From GCA-020348365 sp964347995 (lineage in GTDB: Archaea > Thermoproteota > Bathyarchaeia > Bathyarchaeales > Bathyarchaeaceae): DNA of 64,000 nt. Location: assembly GCA_964347995.1 (NCBI GenBank), contig CAYGBA010000001.1:6514-70513 (forward strand). Reading direction: 5' to 3'. The position numbers were made by a program, and so were the translations under genes. Under the pieces are notes generated by a model. It saw only the letters and a list, made by a program, of their open reading frames with translations. It was not told the origin of the DNA and searched no databases. Below are positions 8,442 to 17,057 of the stretch, one piece after another (position 1 is the first letter of the stretch; each line of letters opens with the position of its first letter).

Positions 8442-9719
8442 ATGGATAACATGCCCGTTAGAAAGAAGGCGATTAAGGCGATTGAAGGAAGATTAATTGA
8501 CGGGACCGGAAGCACTCCAACTAGAAAAGCTATCGTTGTAATAGAAAAAGAAAAAATCAAAGAAGTGGGCAAGGCAAGCGAAATCAAGATTCCAGATGGT
8601 GCAGAGCTGATAGATGCTTCAGGCAAGACTGTCATGCCAGGGTTAATAGATTCTCACATGCATTTCATGGGCTTGGTGAGTGACAAATTTGTTGAGGAAA
8701 AAATTGTAAGACCCATAGAACTTGGAATCATAAAAGCGGTTTTTGACGCCAGAGACCTCCTAGAAGCTGGCTTCACCACCGTAAAGGACTGCGGAAGCAG
8801 GGGAGGCCTCTTTCTAAAGAAAGCGATCAAAGAAGAATGGTCAAAGGGAATTATTAAGGCTCCAAGAGTGTTAGCAGCTGGCCGCGCTCTCAGCCAGACC
8901 TTCGGTCACGGAGACGCACACTATCTTCCAATAGAATACGCCAGACAGCTCAATCCATGCATATGCGACGGAGTTCCAGAATGCCTTAAAGCAGCTCGTC
9001 TAGCTCTCAGGGAAGGCGCAGACTTCATAAAAGTGATGACCAGTGGAGGGGTAATGTCTCAACGAGATCGACCAGAATATACGCAGTTCACGCTGGAAGA
9101 AATCAGGGCTATTGTTCGGGAGGCAGAGAAGGTGGGAACATTCGTAACTGCACATTGCCAAGGAACCGAGGCTATAAAGCTCTCCATCAAAGGTGGAATA
9201 AGAACAATCGACCACGCCTTCTATCCAGATGAAGAAGCGATAGAAATGGCAATCAAGAAGAACGTCGCTTTCGTTCCAACACTCTCAATAAACCAACAAA
9301 TAGTAAAAGGCGGGGTAGAAGCAGGTTATCCTCCATGGGCAGTGGAAAAGGCGGAGGAAGCTTGGGAAGAAGTTTGCAGGAATATCGAGAAGTCACATAG
9401 AGCTGGCGTACCCATCTGTGCAGCCACCGACTTCTGTGGTTCTCCACTTCTGAAATTTGGCAAAAACGCTATGGAACTTGAGCTACTTGTCAAGAAATGT
9501 CATTTCAAGCCCCTTGAAGCTATTGTAGCTGCTACCAAAAACGCTGCTGAATTCGCATGCAACTTAGGAGGCAAGATTGGAACAATAGAGGAGGGGAAAT
9601 TTGCCGACATCATTGTTGTGGAAGGAGACCCACTGAAAGACATAACGATTCTACAAGACTTAGAAAAGATAAAGATGGTAATGAGAAAAGGGGGAATAGA
9701 AGTCAATCGAGGATTATAA
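8442..9719 (+). CDS. Metal-dependent amidohydrolase (imidazolonepropionase/prolidase-like)
   Basis: A TIM-barrel hydrolase with a binuclear metal site. Visible ligands are DSHMH (HxH, first strand), the probable carbamylated lysine in FIKVMTSGG, histidines in AHCQG and DHAFY, and the aspartate in CAATDF. The N- and C-terminal small beta domain is seen in AIEGRLIDGTG and GKFADIIVVEGDPLKDI. Relatives cleave Xaa-Pro dipeptides, imidazolonepropionate or acyl amino acids, so substrate is open. A TATA box (GCTTTATAAAC, about 8401-8410) sets the ATG at 8442. The permease gene 41 bp downstream may supply the substrate. Confidence 0.85.
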   Translation: MDNMPVRKKAIKAIEGRLIDGTGSTPTRKAIVVIEKEKIKEVGKASEIKIPDGAELIDASGKTVMPGLIDSHMHFMGLVSDKFVEEKIVRPIELGIIKAVFDARDLLEAGFTTVKDCGSRGGLFLKKAIKEEWSKGIIKAPRVLAAGRALSQTFGHGDAHYLPIEYARQLNPCICDGVPECLKAARLALREGADFIKVMTSGGVMSQRDRPEYTQFTLEEIRAIVREAEKVGTFVTAHCQGTEAIKLSIKGGIRTIDHAFYPDEEAIEMAIKKNVAFVPTLSINQQIVKGGVEAGYPPWAVEKAEEAWEEVCRNIEKSHRAGVPICAATDFCGSPLLKFGKNAMELELLVKKCHFKPLEAIVAATKNAAEFACNLGGKIGTIEEGKFADIIVVEGDPLKDITILQDLEKIKMVMRKGGIEVNRGL

Positions 9720-9760
9720 ACCCTCAATATCCCCTTTTTATTTCTGTTGGAAGAGATTCG

Positions 9761-10990
9761 ATGTCTCCACCTCTGATTTGGATGGGATTCTTCCTTGCAC
9801 TCGCCGTTCTACTACTTGTCTCCAGAAGAAATTTCGCCGCGGCCATGTTTCTAGGAGCGCTCATTCTGGCAGTTTTCACCATACCTTTCAATGAGATAGC
9901 CCCGCCATTCATTTCAGCTTTTACAGACCCATCTACAATGTTGTTGGCCATAGCTGTGGGTTTGATCCCTATTATAGGGGGCATATTGAAGGACACTGGA
10001 CAAATGGACAATTTAGTTAAGAACATGAAGATAGGGAAGAAGGCCTTTCTTGCAGTTTCTCCAGCGTTGCTAGGAATGCTTCCTATGCCTGGAGGCGCCC
10101 TACTTTCTTCTCCAATGGTGGAAAAAGCAGGTGAGGGGATATCAAGGGAGAAGAAATGTGCTCTCAACGTATGGTTTCGTCATATTCTGTTTCTCATATA
10201 TCCTTTGACCCCCGCCTTGATTGTCTCCGTCAGAATCGCTAACGAGGAGTTGCAGAAAAGGGGGATTACCAGTGTTTCTCTTGATCTTTACCAAGTCCTA
10301 CTATATCTGGCACCCTTCTTTCTTTTGTCCACCCTTTTTGGGTATGTTTTCTTTCTTCATAAGATCAAAGGAGAAATTGACTATGAACAGAAACCTTCCT
10401 TGGATAGGGTTCTTCTACCTTTGACTGCGATCTTGATCGCTCCAATCCTAGATTTCCTAATCAAAACCTTGTTTGCTCCTTCTATTCCTGAAGCAGCTAC
10501 GCTGATCGCTATAACAAGCAGCTTGATTCTCGTCGTGATCATTGGAAGATTGGGAGCTAGAGATTTTGGCAAGATCGCTTGGAAGTCAAAACCATGGGAT
10601 TTCGCCTTCATAATCGTGGGGATGGCAGTTTTCCTTAATGTATTCAGAATCTCTGGCATTCCAACGCTGATACAGAGCCTTCAGATCACTCCAGTGATTC
10701 TTTGCGTCGTAATAGGTTTCTTGCTTGGTTTTGCTACCGGCAGAATACAAACGCCTGCCTTAATCATTATCCCCATATTTTTCACAAAGGGATGGATTCT
10801 ATCTGCTCCGGTCTTTGCTATAATGTTCTTCAGCATTTTTCTTGGTTATGCTCTCACACCTGTCCACCCATGCGTTTCTTTATCCGCTCAGTTCTTCCAT
10901 GTGGAAATCAAAGATTTCCTGAAGGCAATCTTTCCTCCTACATTGATCGGCTTTGTGGTTAGCTTCATTCTGCTTTCCGTTATTTCGTGA
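9761..10990 (+). CDS. DUF401 family membrane transporter
   Basis: An integral membrane protein of 409 residues with about ten hydrophobic segments. The conserved LLGMLPMPGGALLSSPMVE loop and the late GYALTPVHPCVSLSAQFF motif mark DUF401, which is related to gluconate/C4-dicarboxylate type permeases. The start is the ATG at 9761, behind a GGAAGAG ribosome site. The longer reading frame upstream only shadows the amidohydrolase. It probably forms an operon with that hydrolase, suggesting import or export of its substrate or product. The transported molecule is unknown. Confidence 0.8.
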   Translation: MSPPLIWMGFFLALAVLLLVSRRNFAAAMFLGALILAVFTIPFNEIAPPFISAFTDPSTMLLAIAVGLIPIIGGILKDTGQMDNLVKNMKIGKKAFLAVSPALLGMLPMPGGALLSSPMVEKAGEGISREKKCALNVWFRHILFLIYPLTPALIVSVRIANEELQKRGITSVSLDLYQVLLYLAPFFLLSTLFGYVFFLHKIKGEIDYEQKPSLDRVLLPLTAILIAPILDFLIKTLFAPSIPEAATLIAITSSLILVVIIGRLGARDFGKIAWKSKPWDFAFIIVGMAVFLNVFRISGIPTLIQSLQITPVILCVVIGFLLGFATGRIQTPALIIIPIFFTKGWILSAPVFAIMFFSIFLGYALTPVHPCVSLSAQFFHVEIKDFLKAIFPPTLIGFVVSFILLSVIS

Positions 10991-11004
10991 AAGAGTGAAA
11001 AACC

Positions 11005-11607
11005 TTGAAGGAATCGGAAGGGTTTAGGCGGGTTATCCTTGTTACTGGGACACCGGGTGTGGGAAAGACCGTCGTATCCCGTTTGTTAACGTCAAAATTG
11101 AAGGGACTACGTATCGACTTGGCGGATCTTGTCAAGCAGGAAGAGCTGACTAGCGGCGTTGATGAAGCGAGGAAAACGCTTATTGCGGATATGGAAAAGG
11201 TTTCAAAAAGGACGCTGGAAATTATACAGGATTGCGAAGGGGATGTTATAGTTGATGGTCACTATGCTGTGGATGTTGTGCCAGCGGAGGATGCGCACTT
11301 GGTCTTTGTTTTGAGGAGACATCCCGATGAACTAAAGATGTTTATGGAGAAACGTGGATTTAGAAACAGGAAGCTCTGGGAAAATCTCGTTGCCGAAATC
11401 TTGGATGTTTGTCTCTCTGAGGCAGTGGAAGCTTGCGGTGTTGATAAAGTGTGCGAGATTGATGCCACCGGTAGAGGCACTGAAGGGGTAGTGGAGAATA
11501 TGATTCAGATTTTGGAAGATAAAGAGGAATGCAGGGTCGGTGTGGTTGACTGGTTGAGGAAACTTGATGAAGAGGGACGGCTGGACGAGTTTCTAAGACA
11601 TTTCTAG
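11005..11607 (+). CDS. Fap7/AK6-type adenylate kinase-like NTPase
   Basis: A small P-loop kinase of 200 residues. The Walker A motif VTGTPGVGKT is at about 13-22, IDLADLV follows, a VIVDGHYAVDVVP segment forms the NMP-binding core, and VLRRHPDEL leads to the LID. Archaeal and eukaryotic homologues (Fap7, hCINAP) combine weak adenylate kinase activity with a role in small-subunit ribosome maturation through uS11. The start is TTG at 11005, just after the transporter stop codon, so translation may be coupled. The gene converges on a nuclease gene 1 bp away. Confidence 0.8.
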   Translation: MKESEGFRRVILVTGTPGVGKTVVSRLLTSKLKGLRIDLADLVKQEELTSGVDEARKTLIADMEKVSKRTLEIIQDCEGDVIVDGHYAVDVVPAEDAHLVFVLRRHPDELKMFMEKRGFRNRKLWENLVAEILDVCLSEAVEACGVDKVCEIDATGRGTEGVVENMIQILEDKEECRVGVVDWLRKLDEEGRLDEFLRHF

Positions 11608-11608
11608 A

Positions 11609-11947
11609 TTATCCCAGCCTACGTAGGATCTGACGCTTTGTGAGCAGACTGATGGCTCGACGATTTGCGTAGGCCTTTGCGTGGCCACTGAATTTCTGGG
11701 AAACCATTATCGGATTAGGCAAACCCACATCTGCCGATGCCTTATCTAGGCTTATCACCATGTTGACGCCCACAGTTCTCTTCCAGTCCTTTATCTGAAC
11801 CAAGCGTCTTTCATTGCCTTTGTGAATGACGAGATCGAATCTATGTGGCAGTCCGGAAAGGCCCTCTAAAACGGTGTCTCTCTCTATCTTGTACCCTTCA
11901 TGTCTAAAACATTTGGTTGCAAGATCGACGATAGAAGCCTTACTCAT
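11609..11947 (-). CDS. Small PD-(D/E)XK nuclease-fold protein
   Basis: A 112-residue archaeal protein matching the small restriction-endonuclease-like fold. The core reads RFDLVIHKGNERRLVQIKDW, giving the D...QxK signature (Asp38, Gln51, Lys53). The KRTVGVNMVISLDKASADVGLP segment after it is typical of archaeal relatives. The first 30 residues form the usual helix. A role in DNA repair, Holliday-junction-like cleavage or defence is possible, but the biological role is not known. Confidence 0.7.
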   Translation of the reverse strand: MSKASIVDLATKCFRHEGYKIERDTVLEGLSGLPHRFDLVIHKGNERRLVQIKDWKRTVGVNMVISLDKASADVGLPNPIMVSQKFSGHAKAYANRRAISLLTKRQILRRLG

Positions 11948-12396
11948 CTGTCTTGTCCTCTTACTGCAGTTATGCGCGCGTTGGGAAAAAGCTTTTCGCC
12001 GAAAAGAGAGCCTTTTAGAATTCTGAGTTACTTATGCAACCCAGTGTTCGATTCTTGCGAGTAAGATTGGATCACCTACAGCTGTAAAGCCGAAGTTCGT
12101 CGCGCTTACATTGTGAAAAACCGTAGAGTGCGCGTCTCCTAATTAAGGGTTGCTGGAAAAAATGCGCCCGTTCAAAAGAAATGTTTAATCTGATTCTTAT
12201 TGGGCCTTTTTTCCTGAACTGATTGTGCGACAGATTTTTATCTAAATTTACCACGATCTAACATTCTGAGAGTAGTAAAGCCGTTGTCGTTTTACTGATT
12301 CTTACTTCATAAATGATAAATCAATTGCATGCCTGCAACGTAAAGCACGTGCATATGAGTTAGGTGCATACTGCCGTACATTTGGGGAATTGTTGG
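11948..12396. other. 449-bp intergenic stretch without a supported gene
   Basis: No convincing ORF. It contains AT-rich promoter-like stretches (CATAAATGATAAATC near 12308) that probably drive the membrane operon, and a pyrimidine tract after GGGCC near 12200-12220 that could end transcription from the other side. Nothing else is recognisable. Confidence 0.4.
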
Positions 12397-12693
12397 ATGG
12401 TAGACAAGGCTGAAATTTCAGGATATGTTGTCTTGATTGTAGGCGTGGCTCTGTTGGTTTTCACGTTCATTAACGCCTATCTTTTCCTCATAGGAGTGTT
12501 GAATATCTCAATCGGGGATTGGGTGGCCGAACTTGGGGAGCTTTTAGGTCCGTTGGTCGAAACTTGTATACGAGTAATGTACCTTGGCATAATGGGATGG
12601 ATCGGCGCTTTACTAACCAAAAGAGGAATAGACTTCCTTTCCAAGCTTCCGCGAGGAGTCAAGAAGGAAGCTGAGAAGAAATCTGGCGACTGA
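12397..12693 (+). CDS. Small two-TM membrane protein
   Basis: A 98-residue protein with two hydrophobic segments (about residues 9-34 and 52-75) and a basic C-terminal tail (KLPRGVKKEAEKK). The start is the ATG at 12397, which follows a GGGGAAT site. It is the first of three closely spaced genes for membrane or surface proteins. No known family or catalytic motif is visible. Confidence 0.6.
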   Translation: MVDKAEISGYVVLIVGVALLVFTFINAYLFLIGVLNISIGDWVAELGELLGPLVETCIRVMYLGIMGWIGALLTKRGIDFLSKLPRGVKKEAEKKSGD

Positions 12694-12708
12694 AGGAAAG
12701 AAGGGCTG

Positions 12709-13503
12709 ATGAGACAGTCCATTCGAGCGTTGGGCTGGGCGAGCAAGATACTCTGGATTGCAACTACAGTTTTCATGGTCACCTCTTTATATTCCCCTTT
12801 GAAACTGATCTTGGAAAGGCAGATAGACATCGGATCGCCCCAACCTTCCTTTTCAAATGGAACAATGACAGTATCCATACCCTTCGTTGTAAATAACACA
12901 GGTTTTTACGACATATCTGACTTGAACGTGACAACATCGGCTACAGATTGCAACAGCACGTTAATCTCAACATCAACAACTTCTTTGGAGAACATACCGA
13001 GAGGTGGAAGCGTCGACGAAACTCACGCGATCTCCGTGAGCATAGATGACATCATATCAAAGAATCTGACTTACCTATTACTTAACGACGCGACGATTAT
13101 CTTGGATGTATGTGTAGGACTGAAAATCGCACATGTCATCCCTCTCAAAGTGTCAACAAGTGTAAACATGTCTTGGGGAGCGCCTTTCTACAATGCTTCC
13201 GTAAGGATAGCGGATTTCCCAGAGCCATACAACTCCAGTCATTATGTTATAGACGCATGGTCAAGCTTTGAAAATCATTCGCCCTTCGACGTGAACGGAA
13301 CGCTAAGACTTGAAATCTTTGACGAGAGCGAGGAATTTATAGGTGTCTGGATCGGTCAGGTAAGTGCTCCCTCAGAAGGGGAATACAGTGAGAAGGTGAC
13401 CATGTACGTTAAGCCTTCCCAGTTCTCTGGGACTGGAGAAGTACATGTCTATTTTGAAGGTCCACTGGGCAGTGTAGAGTGGTGGTTTACATATGGCGGA
13501 TGA
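12709..13503 (+). CDS. Membrane-anchored extracellular protein rich in N-glycosylation sequons
   Basis: A 264-residue protein with one N-terminal hydrophobic segment (about 13-35, a signal anchor). Beta-rich, presumably extracellular sequence follows, carrying about ten N-X-S/T sequons such as NGT, NVT, NLT and NSS. No catalytic motif is visible. It starts 15 bp after the upstream gene and its end overlaps the next start codon by 11 bp, so the three genes form a translationally linked operon. The sequons make it a likely substrate of the AglB in this window. Confidence 0.65.
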   Translation: MRQSIRALGWASKILWIATTVFMVTSLYSPLKLILERQIDIGSPQPSFSNGTMTVSIPFVVNNTGFYDISDLNVTTSATDCNSTLISTSTTSLENIPRGGSVDETHAISVSIDDIISKNLTYLLLNDATIILDVCVGLKIAHVIPLKVSTSVNMSWGAPFYNASVRIADFPEPYNSSHYVIDAWSSFENHSPFDVNGTLRLEIFDESEEFIGVWIGQVSAPSEGEYSEKVTMYVKPSQFSGTGEVHVYFEGPLGSVEWWFTYGG

Positions 13504-13972
13504 AGGAAACTTGAAATCAGTTTTGAAGAAGATAATGTCGAACGTGACAAAGGCGGTCTTGAAAGGGTTTATTATGTTTCTTCTAACTTATCTCTTGCCA
13601 ACGCTGGTGGTAGAGGCTATGGTGCCTTCTAGCTCACCTTTTGGGATGCCTTCAGAGTATACGACTCTCTTGTACGTGTTCTCGGCAATAGTCGTCTTCT
13701 TCACCGTTGTCACCGAACTCTTCTCTGGAACCATTCTTCAGCACGCCTTCTGCGTCGGTAGAGCAATAGTCCTGATAGTTTACTTTGTCTACGCCCTGAA
13801 TGGCGGCATCTTTGTGTCGACTTTTCAAATTCCCGGGCAACAGCAAGTTATACGTATTTTTGCCAATCTGAGAGCTTTCCTTGCCGTGCTAATCTTTATT
13901 AATCTTTTAGGATTTGCAAAGGGTATGCTTCAGGTCATAAACTTCCTGTCTGGAAAAGCTGACCTGAAATAG
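13493..13972 (+). CDS. Four-TM membrane protein of the same operon
   Basis: A 159-residue protein with four hydrophobic segments (about 22-42, 58-82, 86-103 and 123-143) and short charged termini. Its ATG lies inside the last codons of the upstream glycoprotein gene. Together the three genes suggest a membrane complex with one external glycoprotein arm. The family is unrecognised. Confidence 0.65.
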   Translation: MADEGNLKSVLKKIMSNVTKAVLKGFIMFLLTYLLPTLVVEAMVPSSSPFGMPSEYTTLLYVFSAIVVFFTVVTELFSGTILQHAFCVGRAIVLIVYFVYALNGGIFVSTFQIPGQQQVIRIFANLRAFLAVLIFINLLGFAKGMLQVINFLSGKADLK

Positions 13973-14046
13973 CTCCAATGAGGAATGGAGTTCCACACCT
14001 GGGAAAATTCTTGAGTCGCGGTTGGGATGTAAGTAGCTCGTTTTCA

Positions 14047-15294
14047 CTAGGATTTATTGACTTCGAGAACGATTCCAGCAGCTGCGGCTCCTTTCTTGCC
14101 TTCGACTACGAATCTTCCAAGCTGAGGGATTTCAGAATATTTTTCTAAGCATGTTGGGTCGAGGGTGGAGAATTTCACCCTGGCGATGTCTCCATCTTTT
14201 AGGCCACCATGAAGCTTCTGTTGTATTGCCAGATTGATGGGGTCCATTTTTTCTAAGATTTTGTGGACTTTGCATTTTCTTTCTGTGGTTCCGTAGCGGA
14301 TTTTTAGTACATCGTTGTTTTCTATCTGGATATCTGTCAGCACTATTATCTGTGCTGGGAAGCTTTGAATGGTTTCTGCGTTGTTTTGGGGGTAGCTGAT
14401 CACTTCGCCTCTTTTAATTTGGTCTACTCCGTCTACAGAAAGCTCCACGGAGTCGCCCGGTTCAGCTCTGTCTACTTCTTTTCCGAAAAGCTCTATCTTC
14501 CTTATCAGCCCTTTCTGTGTGGATGGACTGAAGAAGAGGTCTTTTCCTGTTTCTATGCTTCCCGTTTCGATCTTGCAGATGATGATCTTTCCTTTCTCTG
14601 TATCATACACGTCTTGGACGAAGCCTCTCAGCGGCTTGTCTGTTGGTAGAGCCGGGGGAGTGATGTTCTGATCTAGAGCGTCGATGAATGTTGTACCATC
14701 ATACCATGCCATTTTTCGGGACTTCTTGAAAACGTTGTCTCCTCTCAAGGCGGATAATGGAATGGTTGGAACGTTCTTGTAGTCCAGAGAATCTAGGAAT
14801 ATGTTTAGCCTTTCCAAGATTTCTTTGAATATTGACTGATCATAGTTTATTTCGTCCATCTTGTTTACTGCAACGACTAGTTGCTTGATCCCAAGGGTCT
14901 TCACGAGATATGCGTGTTGTTTAGTTTGGTCTTTTATTCCCTCTTTTGCGGAGATTACTAGGACGGCTGCGTCGGCTTGCGATGCCCCTGTTATCATGTT
15001 TTTGATGAATTCCTTGTGGCCTGGGCAATCGATGATTGTGTAGAGATGCTTTTTGGTTTTGAATGGCGTATGCATGATGTCTACGGTTAGTCCGCCTTTT
15101 CTTTCCTCTTCTAGGCTGTCTAATAGGTATGAGAATTTGAATCGTCCTCTGCCGGCTCTTTGGGTTTCTTCTTTGATTTCCTGGATTTTTTGTTGTAGGA
15201 TGGCTTTGGAGTCGTAGAGGAGTCTCCCTATGAGGGTGGATTTCCCATGGTCTTTGTGGCCTATGATTACGAGGTTTATGCTGGATTTGGTCAT
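14047..15294 (-). CDS. EF1A-like GTPase, probable CysN-type ATP sulfurylase subunit
   Basis: A translation-factor-class GTPase of 415 residues. The G motifs are GHKDHGKST, DCPGHKEF, NKMD and a SAL G5 motif, followed by two beta-barrel domains. It resembles archaeal EF1A but differs in switch I (GGLTVDIMHTPF) and is shorter. Upstream in the same transcript lies a CysD C-terminal half, and CysN is the EF1A-like GTPase that drives APS synthesis by CysD. CysN-like is therefore preferred over a second EF1A. Its ATG overlaps the stop codon of the AlkP-like gene (ATGA). No CysC kinase domain is attached. Confidence 0.7.
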   Translation of the reverse strand: MTKSSINLVIIGHKDHGKSTLIGRLLYDSKAILQQKIQEIKEETQRAGRGRFKFSYLLDSLEEERKGGLTVDIMHTPFKTKKHLYTIIDCPGHKEFIKNMITGASQADAAVLVISAKEGIKDQTKQHAYLVKTLGIKQLVVAVNKMDEINYDQSIFKEILERLNIFLDSLDYKNVPTIPLSALRGDNVFKKSRKMAWYDGTTFIDALDQNITPPALPTDKPLRGFVQDVYDTEKGKIIICKIETGSIETGKDLFFSPSTQKGLIRKIELFGKEVDRAEPGDSVELSVDGVDQIKRGEVISYPQNNAETIQSFPAQIIVLTDIQIENNDVLKIRYGTTERKCKVHKILEKMDPINLAIQQKLHGGLKDGDIARVKFSTLDPTCLEKYSEIPQLGRFVVEGKKGAAAAGIVLEVNKS

Positions 15295-15983
15295 CTTTTG
15301 GCACTTTTTATTGTTTTATGGAAGTCTGTTATTTTTGGCAGGTGGAGATTTAGCTTTCTGTTTGTTGAGTAGTAGCCCTTTTGGGTGTGGTCGCCATATC
15401 TTCCGATGGCTTTCATGCCGTGGTCGGAGATGATGAGCGTGAGGTCATTTGTATTTCTGATTCTTGCGGCTAGGTTTTCTAGTTCTGTGTAGACTCTTTT
15501 CATTTTTGTGTAGACGCCGAAGCTTAGGTGTCCTATGGCATCTGCTAGGTTGAAGTAGGCCATTAGTAGATCGTATTGTTCTAGGCTGTTGAGGAATTCT
15601 GTTTTGTTTTCTTGGTGGTTTTTCCAGATGAGTTTGTCGTATTCTTGGATTGTAGCGTTTTCGTTGAAGTAGGCTTTTAGGAGTTGTCTTTCTTTTTTGT
15701 GGTTTTCTTGTTTGTAGGCGTATGCTGGGACGTCTATGGCTTTTGGGGAGTCAAAATAACAGAGGAAGGTTTCTTCTCTCTTCAGTTGGAATTCCCACTG
15801 GCCTTCTATAGGGATTTTTGCTTCCATGTTTTTGCCTGTGAGGAAGGAGGCCCAGAGAACTATGGTCCTTGGTTCCTTGAAGTTTGTGATGTCGGTTTGA
15901 CCGTGCTCTTCTTGCATTAGGTTTTTGCAGTTGAATGTTTTGACTAGGTTTTGGTCTAGCGCGTCGAGGGCTAGGATTATCAA
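15291..15983 (-). CDS. Alkaline-phosphatase-superfamily hydrolase/transferase, short
   Basis: A 230-residue member of the AlkP-like superfamily (phosphodiesterase, sulfatase or PglZ-like). Metal and catalytic positions are visible in ILALDALD at the start, TIVLWASFLTG holding the probable Thr nucleophile, FNLADAIGH, and the paired IISDHGM and GDHTQKG motifs. It is shorter than most sulfatases but appears intact. It sits between a CysD fragment and a CysN-like GTPase with 13-bp spacing and an ATGA overlap, so it may act on sulfate or phosphate esters made with APS or PAPS. The substrate is unknown. Confidence 0.7.
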   Translation of the reverse strand: MIILALDALDQNLVKTFNCKNLMQEEHGQTDITNFKEPRTIVLWASFLTGKNMEAKIPIEGQWEFQLKREETFLCYFDSPKAIDVPAYAYKQENHKKERQLLKAYFNENATIQEYDKLIWKNHQENKTEFLNSLEQYDLLMAYFNLADAIGHLSFGVYTKMKRVYTELENLAARIRNTNDLTLIISDHGMKAIGRYGDHTQKGYYSTNRKLNLHLPKITDFHKTIKSAKR

Positions 15984-15996
15984 TGTGGGTCCTGTC

Positions 15997-16494
15997 CTAC
16001 ATGTATCCTAGACCGCGTAGTTTCTGCATCATGTAAGCCTTCTCTTTGTCCTGGGCTCTGCCTGCGCGTTCCGAGATTTTTGTGATTTTTAGCTCTTGGA
16101 TGATCTGGTCTATGGTTCGCGCGTCTGATGAGATGGGTACGGTACAGGGTTGGCATCCTAGGCTTCTGTAGCGTTTCCCGTTTTTTGCGAAGTAGAGGGG
16201 GTTTATGGGGAGGTTTTCTTCTTTGACGTATTGCCAGGCTTCGAGTTCTGTCCAGTGGAGGATGGGGTGGACTCTCATGTGTGAGTAGTCTTCTGCGGGT
16301 TTTACGTATATGTCCCACATTTCTGCGGGTTGGTTTTTGTAGTCCCATCTGAAGTCTTCGTCTCTGGGGGAGAAGATTCTTTCTTTGACTCTTATGCCGT
16401 GTTCGTCTCTTCTTATGGAGACGAGGAGCGCGTCGAACTGTTCTTTTTCTATTGGTTCTTTAATGAGTTGCCCTGCGTGTTTAATCCCGCCCAT
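15997..16494 (-). CDS. C-terminal half of CysD (ATP sulfurylase small subunit), likely broken
   Basis: The 165 residues match the second half of CysD: FDALLVSIRRDEHGIRVKERIFSPRDEDFRWDYKNQPAEMW, HPILHWTELEAWQYV, YRSLGCQPCTVP and the ERAGRAQD tail. The first roughly 130 residues of CysD, including the ATP-binding PP-loop (SxGKDS), are missing. Upstream in the same frame is decayed sulfatase-like sequence. The ATG at 16494 is simply the first in the open stretch. Without a PP-loop the protein should not make APS, so this is probably a remnant left by a deletion. Confidence 0.75.
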   Translation of the reverse strand: MGGIKHAGQLIKEPIEKEQFDALLVSIRRDEHGIRVKERIFSPRDEDFRWDYKNQPAEMWDIYVKPAEDYSHMRVHPILHWTELEAWQYVKEENLPINPLYFAKNGKRYRSLGCQPCTVPISSDARTIDQIIQELKITKISERAGRAQDKEKAYMMQKLRGLGYM

Positions 16495-17023
16495 AGGCTT
16501 GTCAGAATGGAAATTGATTTTGGTTTCTCAAATGTATGGTTGGCGGGGTTGCACAAAATGGATAATTCGCCGATTTCTGACGTTGAGTGTTTTGACAGCT
16601 TTGTTGAGCTCTTTTGGATGAACAGTTCCGAATTCGTCCGATCAGCCGAAGTCCGACACATCGGCAATTTTTCTAAAATATTCGCGTGCATTGTAACTCA
16701 GAGCTTGGATAAATCTAATTGCCAAACTATTGATCCTAGGGATGACAAAAATCCATGTTAAATCATACCAATCTGGTAATACCTTTGAAAGCCATTCAAC
16801 GGTCGCCGGAAGCGGAGCTTATTACTCCTTCTAATTTTCAATCTAGATGTTTTCCGTATTGCCGTTCAAAATAGTCGTAACGGCAAGAGTCCAATACAAT
16901 TAAGGCATCCCAGTCCCATTCTTTTATCTTAGTTATTTGAAATTTTTCGGGTTACAAGTATCTTCTGAAAGGGAAAATAGCGTTTCTGATTCTAGACTCA
17001 ACAGAAGTCCTCAAATCAAGCAT
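16495..17023 (-). pseudogene. Decayed sulfatase-like (AlkP superfamily) gene
   Basis: Reading the minus strand from the ATG at 17023 gives the N-terminal half of an archaeal sulfatase-like protein: EWDWDALIVLDSCRYDYFE, EWLSKVLPDWYDLTWIFV, YFRKIADVSDFG, DEFGTVHPKELNKA and IIHFVQPRQPYI. The frame is broken by TAA at 16952-16954, TGA at 16838-16840, a one-base frameshift near 16801-16812, TGA at 16642-16644 and TGA at 16528-16530. The residual frame runs straight into the CysD C-terminal fragment, so a deletion probably fused the two genes. TGA is a normal stop elsewhere in the window, so recoding is unlikely. Confidence 0.75.
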
Positions 17024-17057
17024 TCTACTAACCCCTCGTCAGCTGTCACATAATATC

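Noticed and set aside
9557..9760. Longer N-terminus for the DUF401 transporter
   Set aside because: These codons are a shifted reading of the amidohydrolase gene; the transporter family begins at the ATG at 9761.
12061..12085. GGATCACCT resembling the 3' end of 16S rRNA
   Set aside because: Only nine bases match and the surrounding sequence is not rRNA-like.
16495..17023. In-frame TGA codons as recoded Trp or selenocysteine
   Set aside because: A TAA and a frameshift also break the frame, and TGA ends many intact genes in this window. Ordinary decay explains it better.
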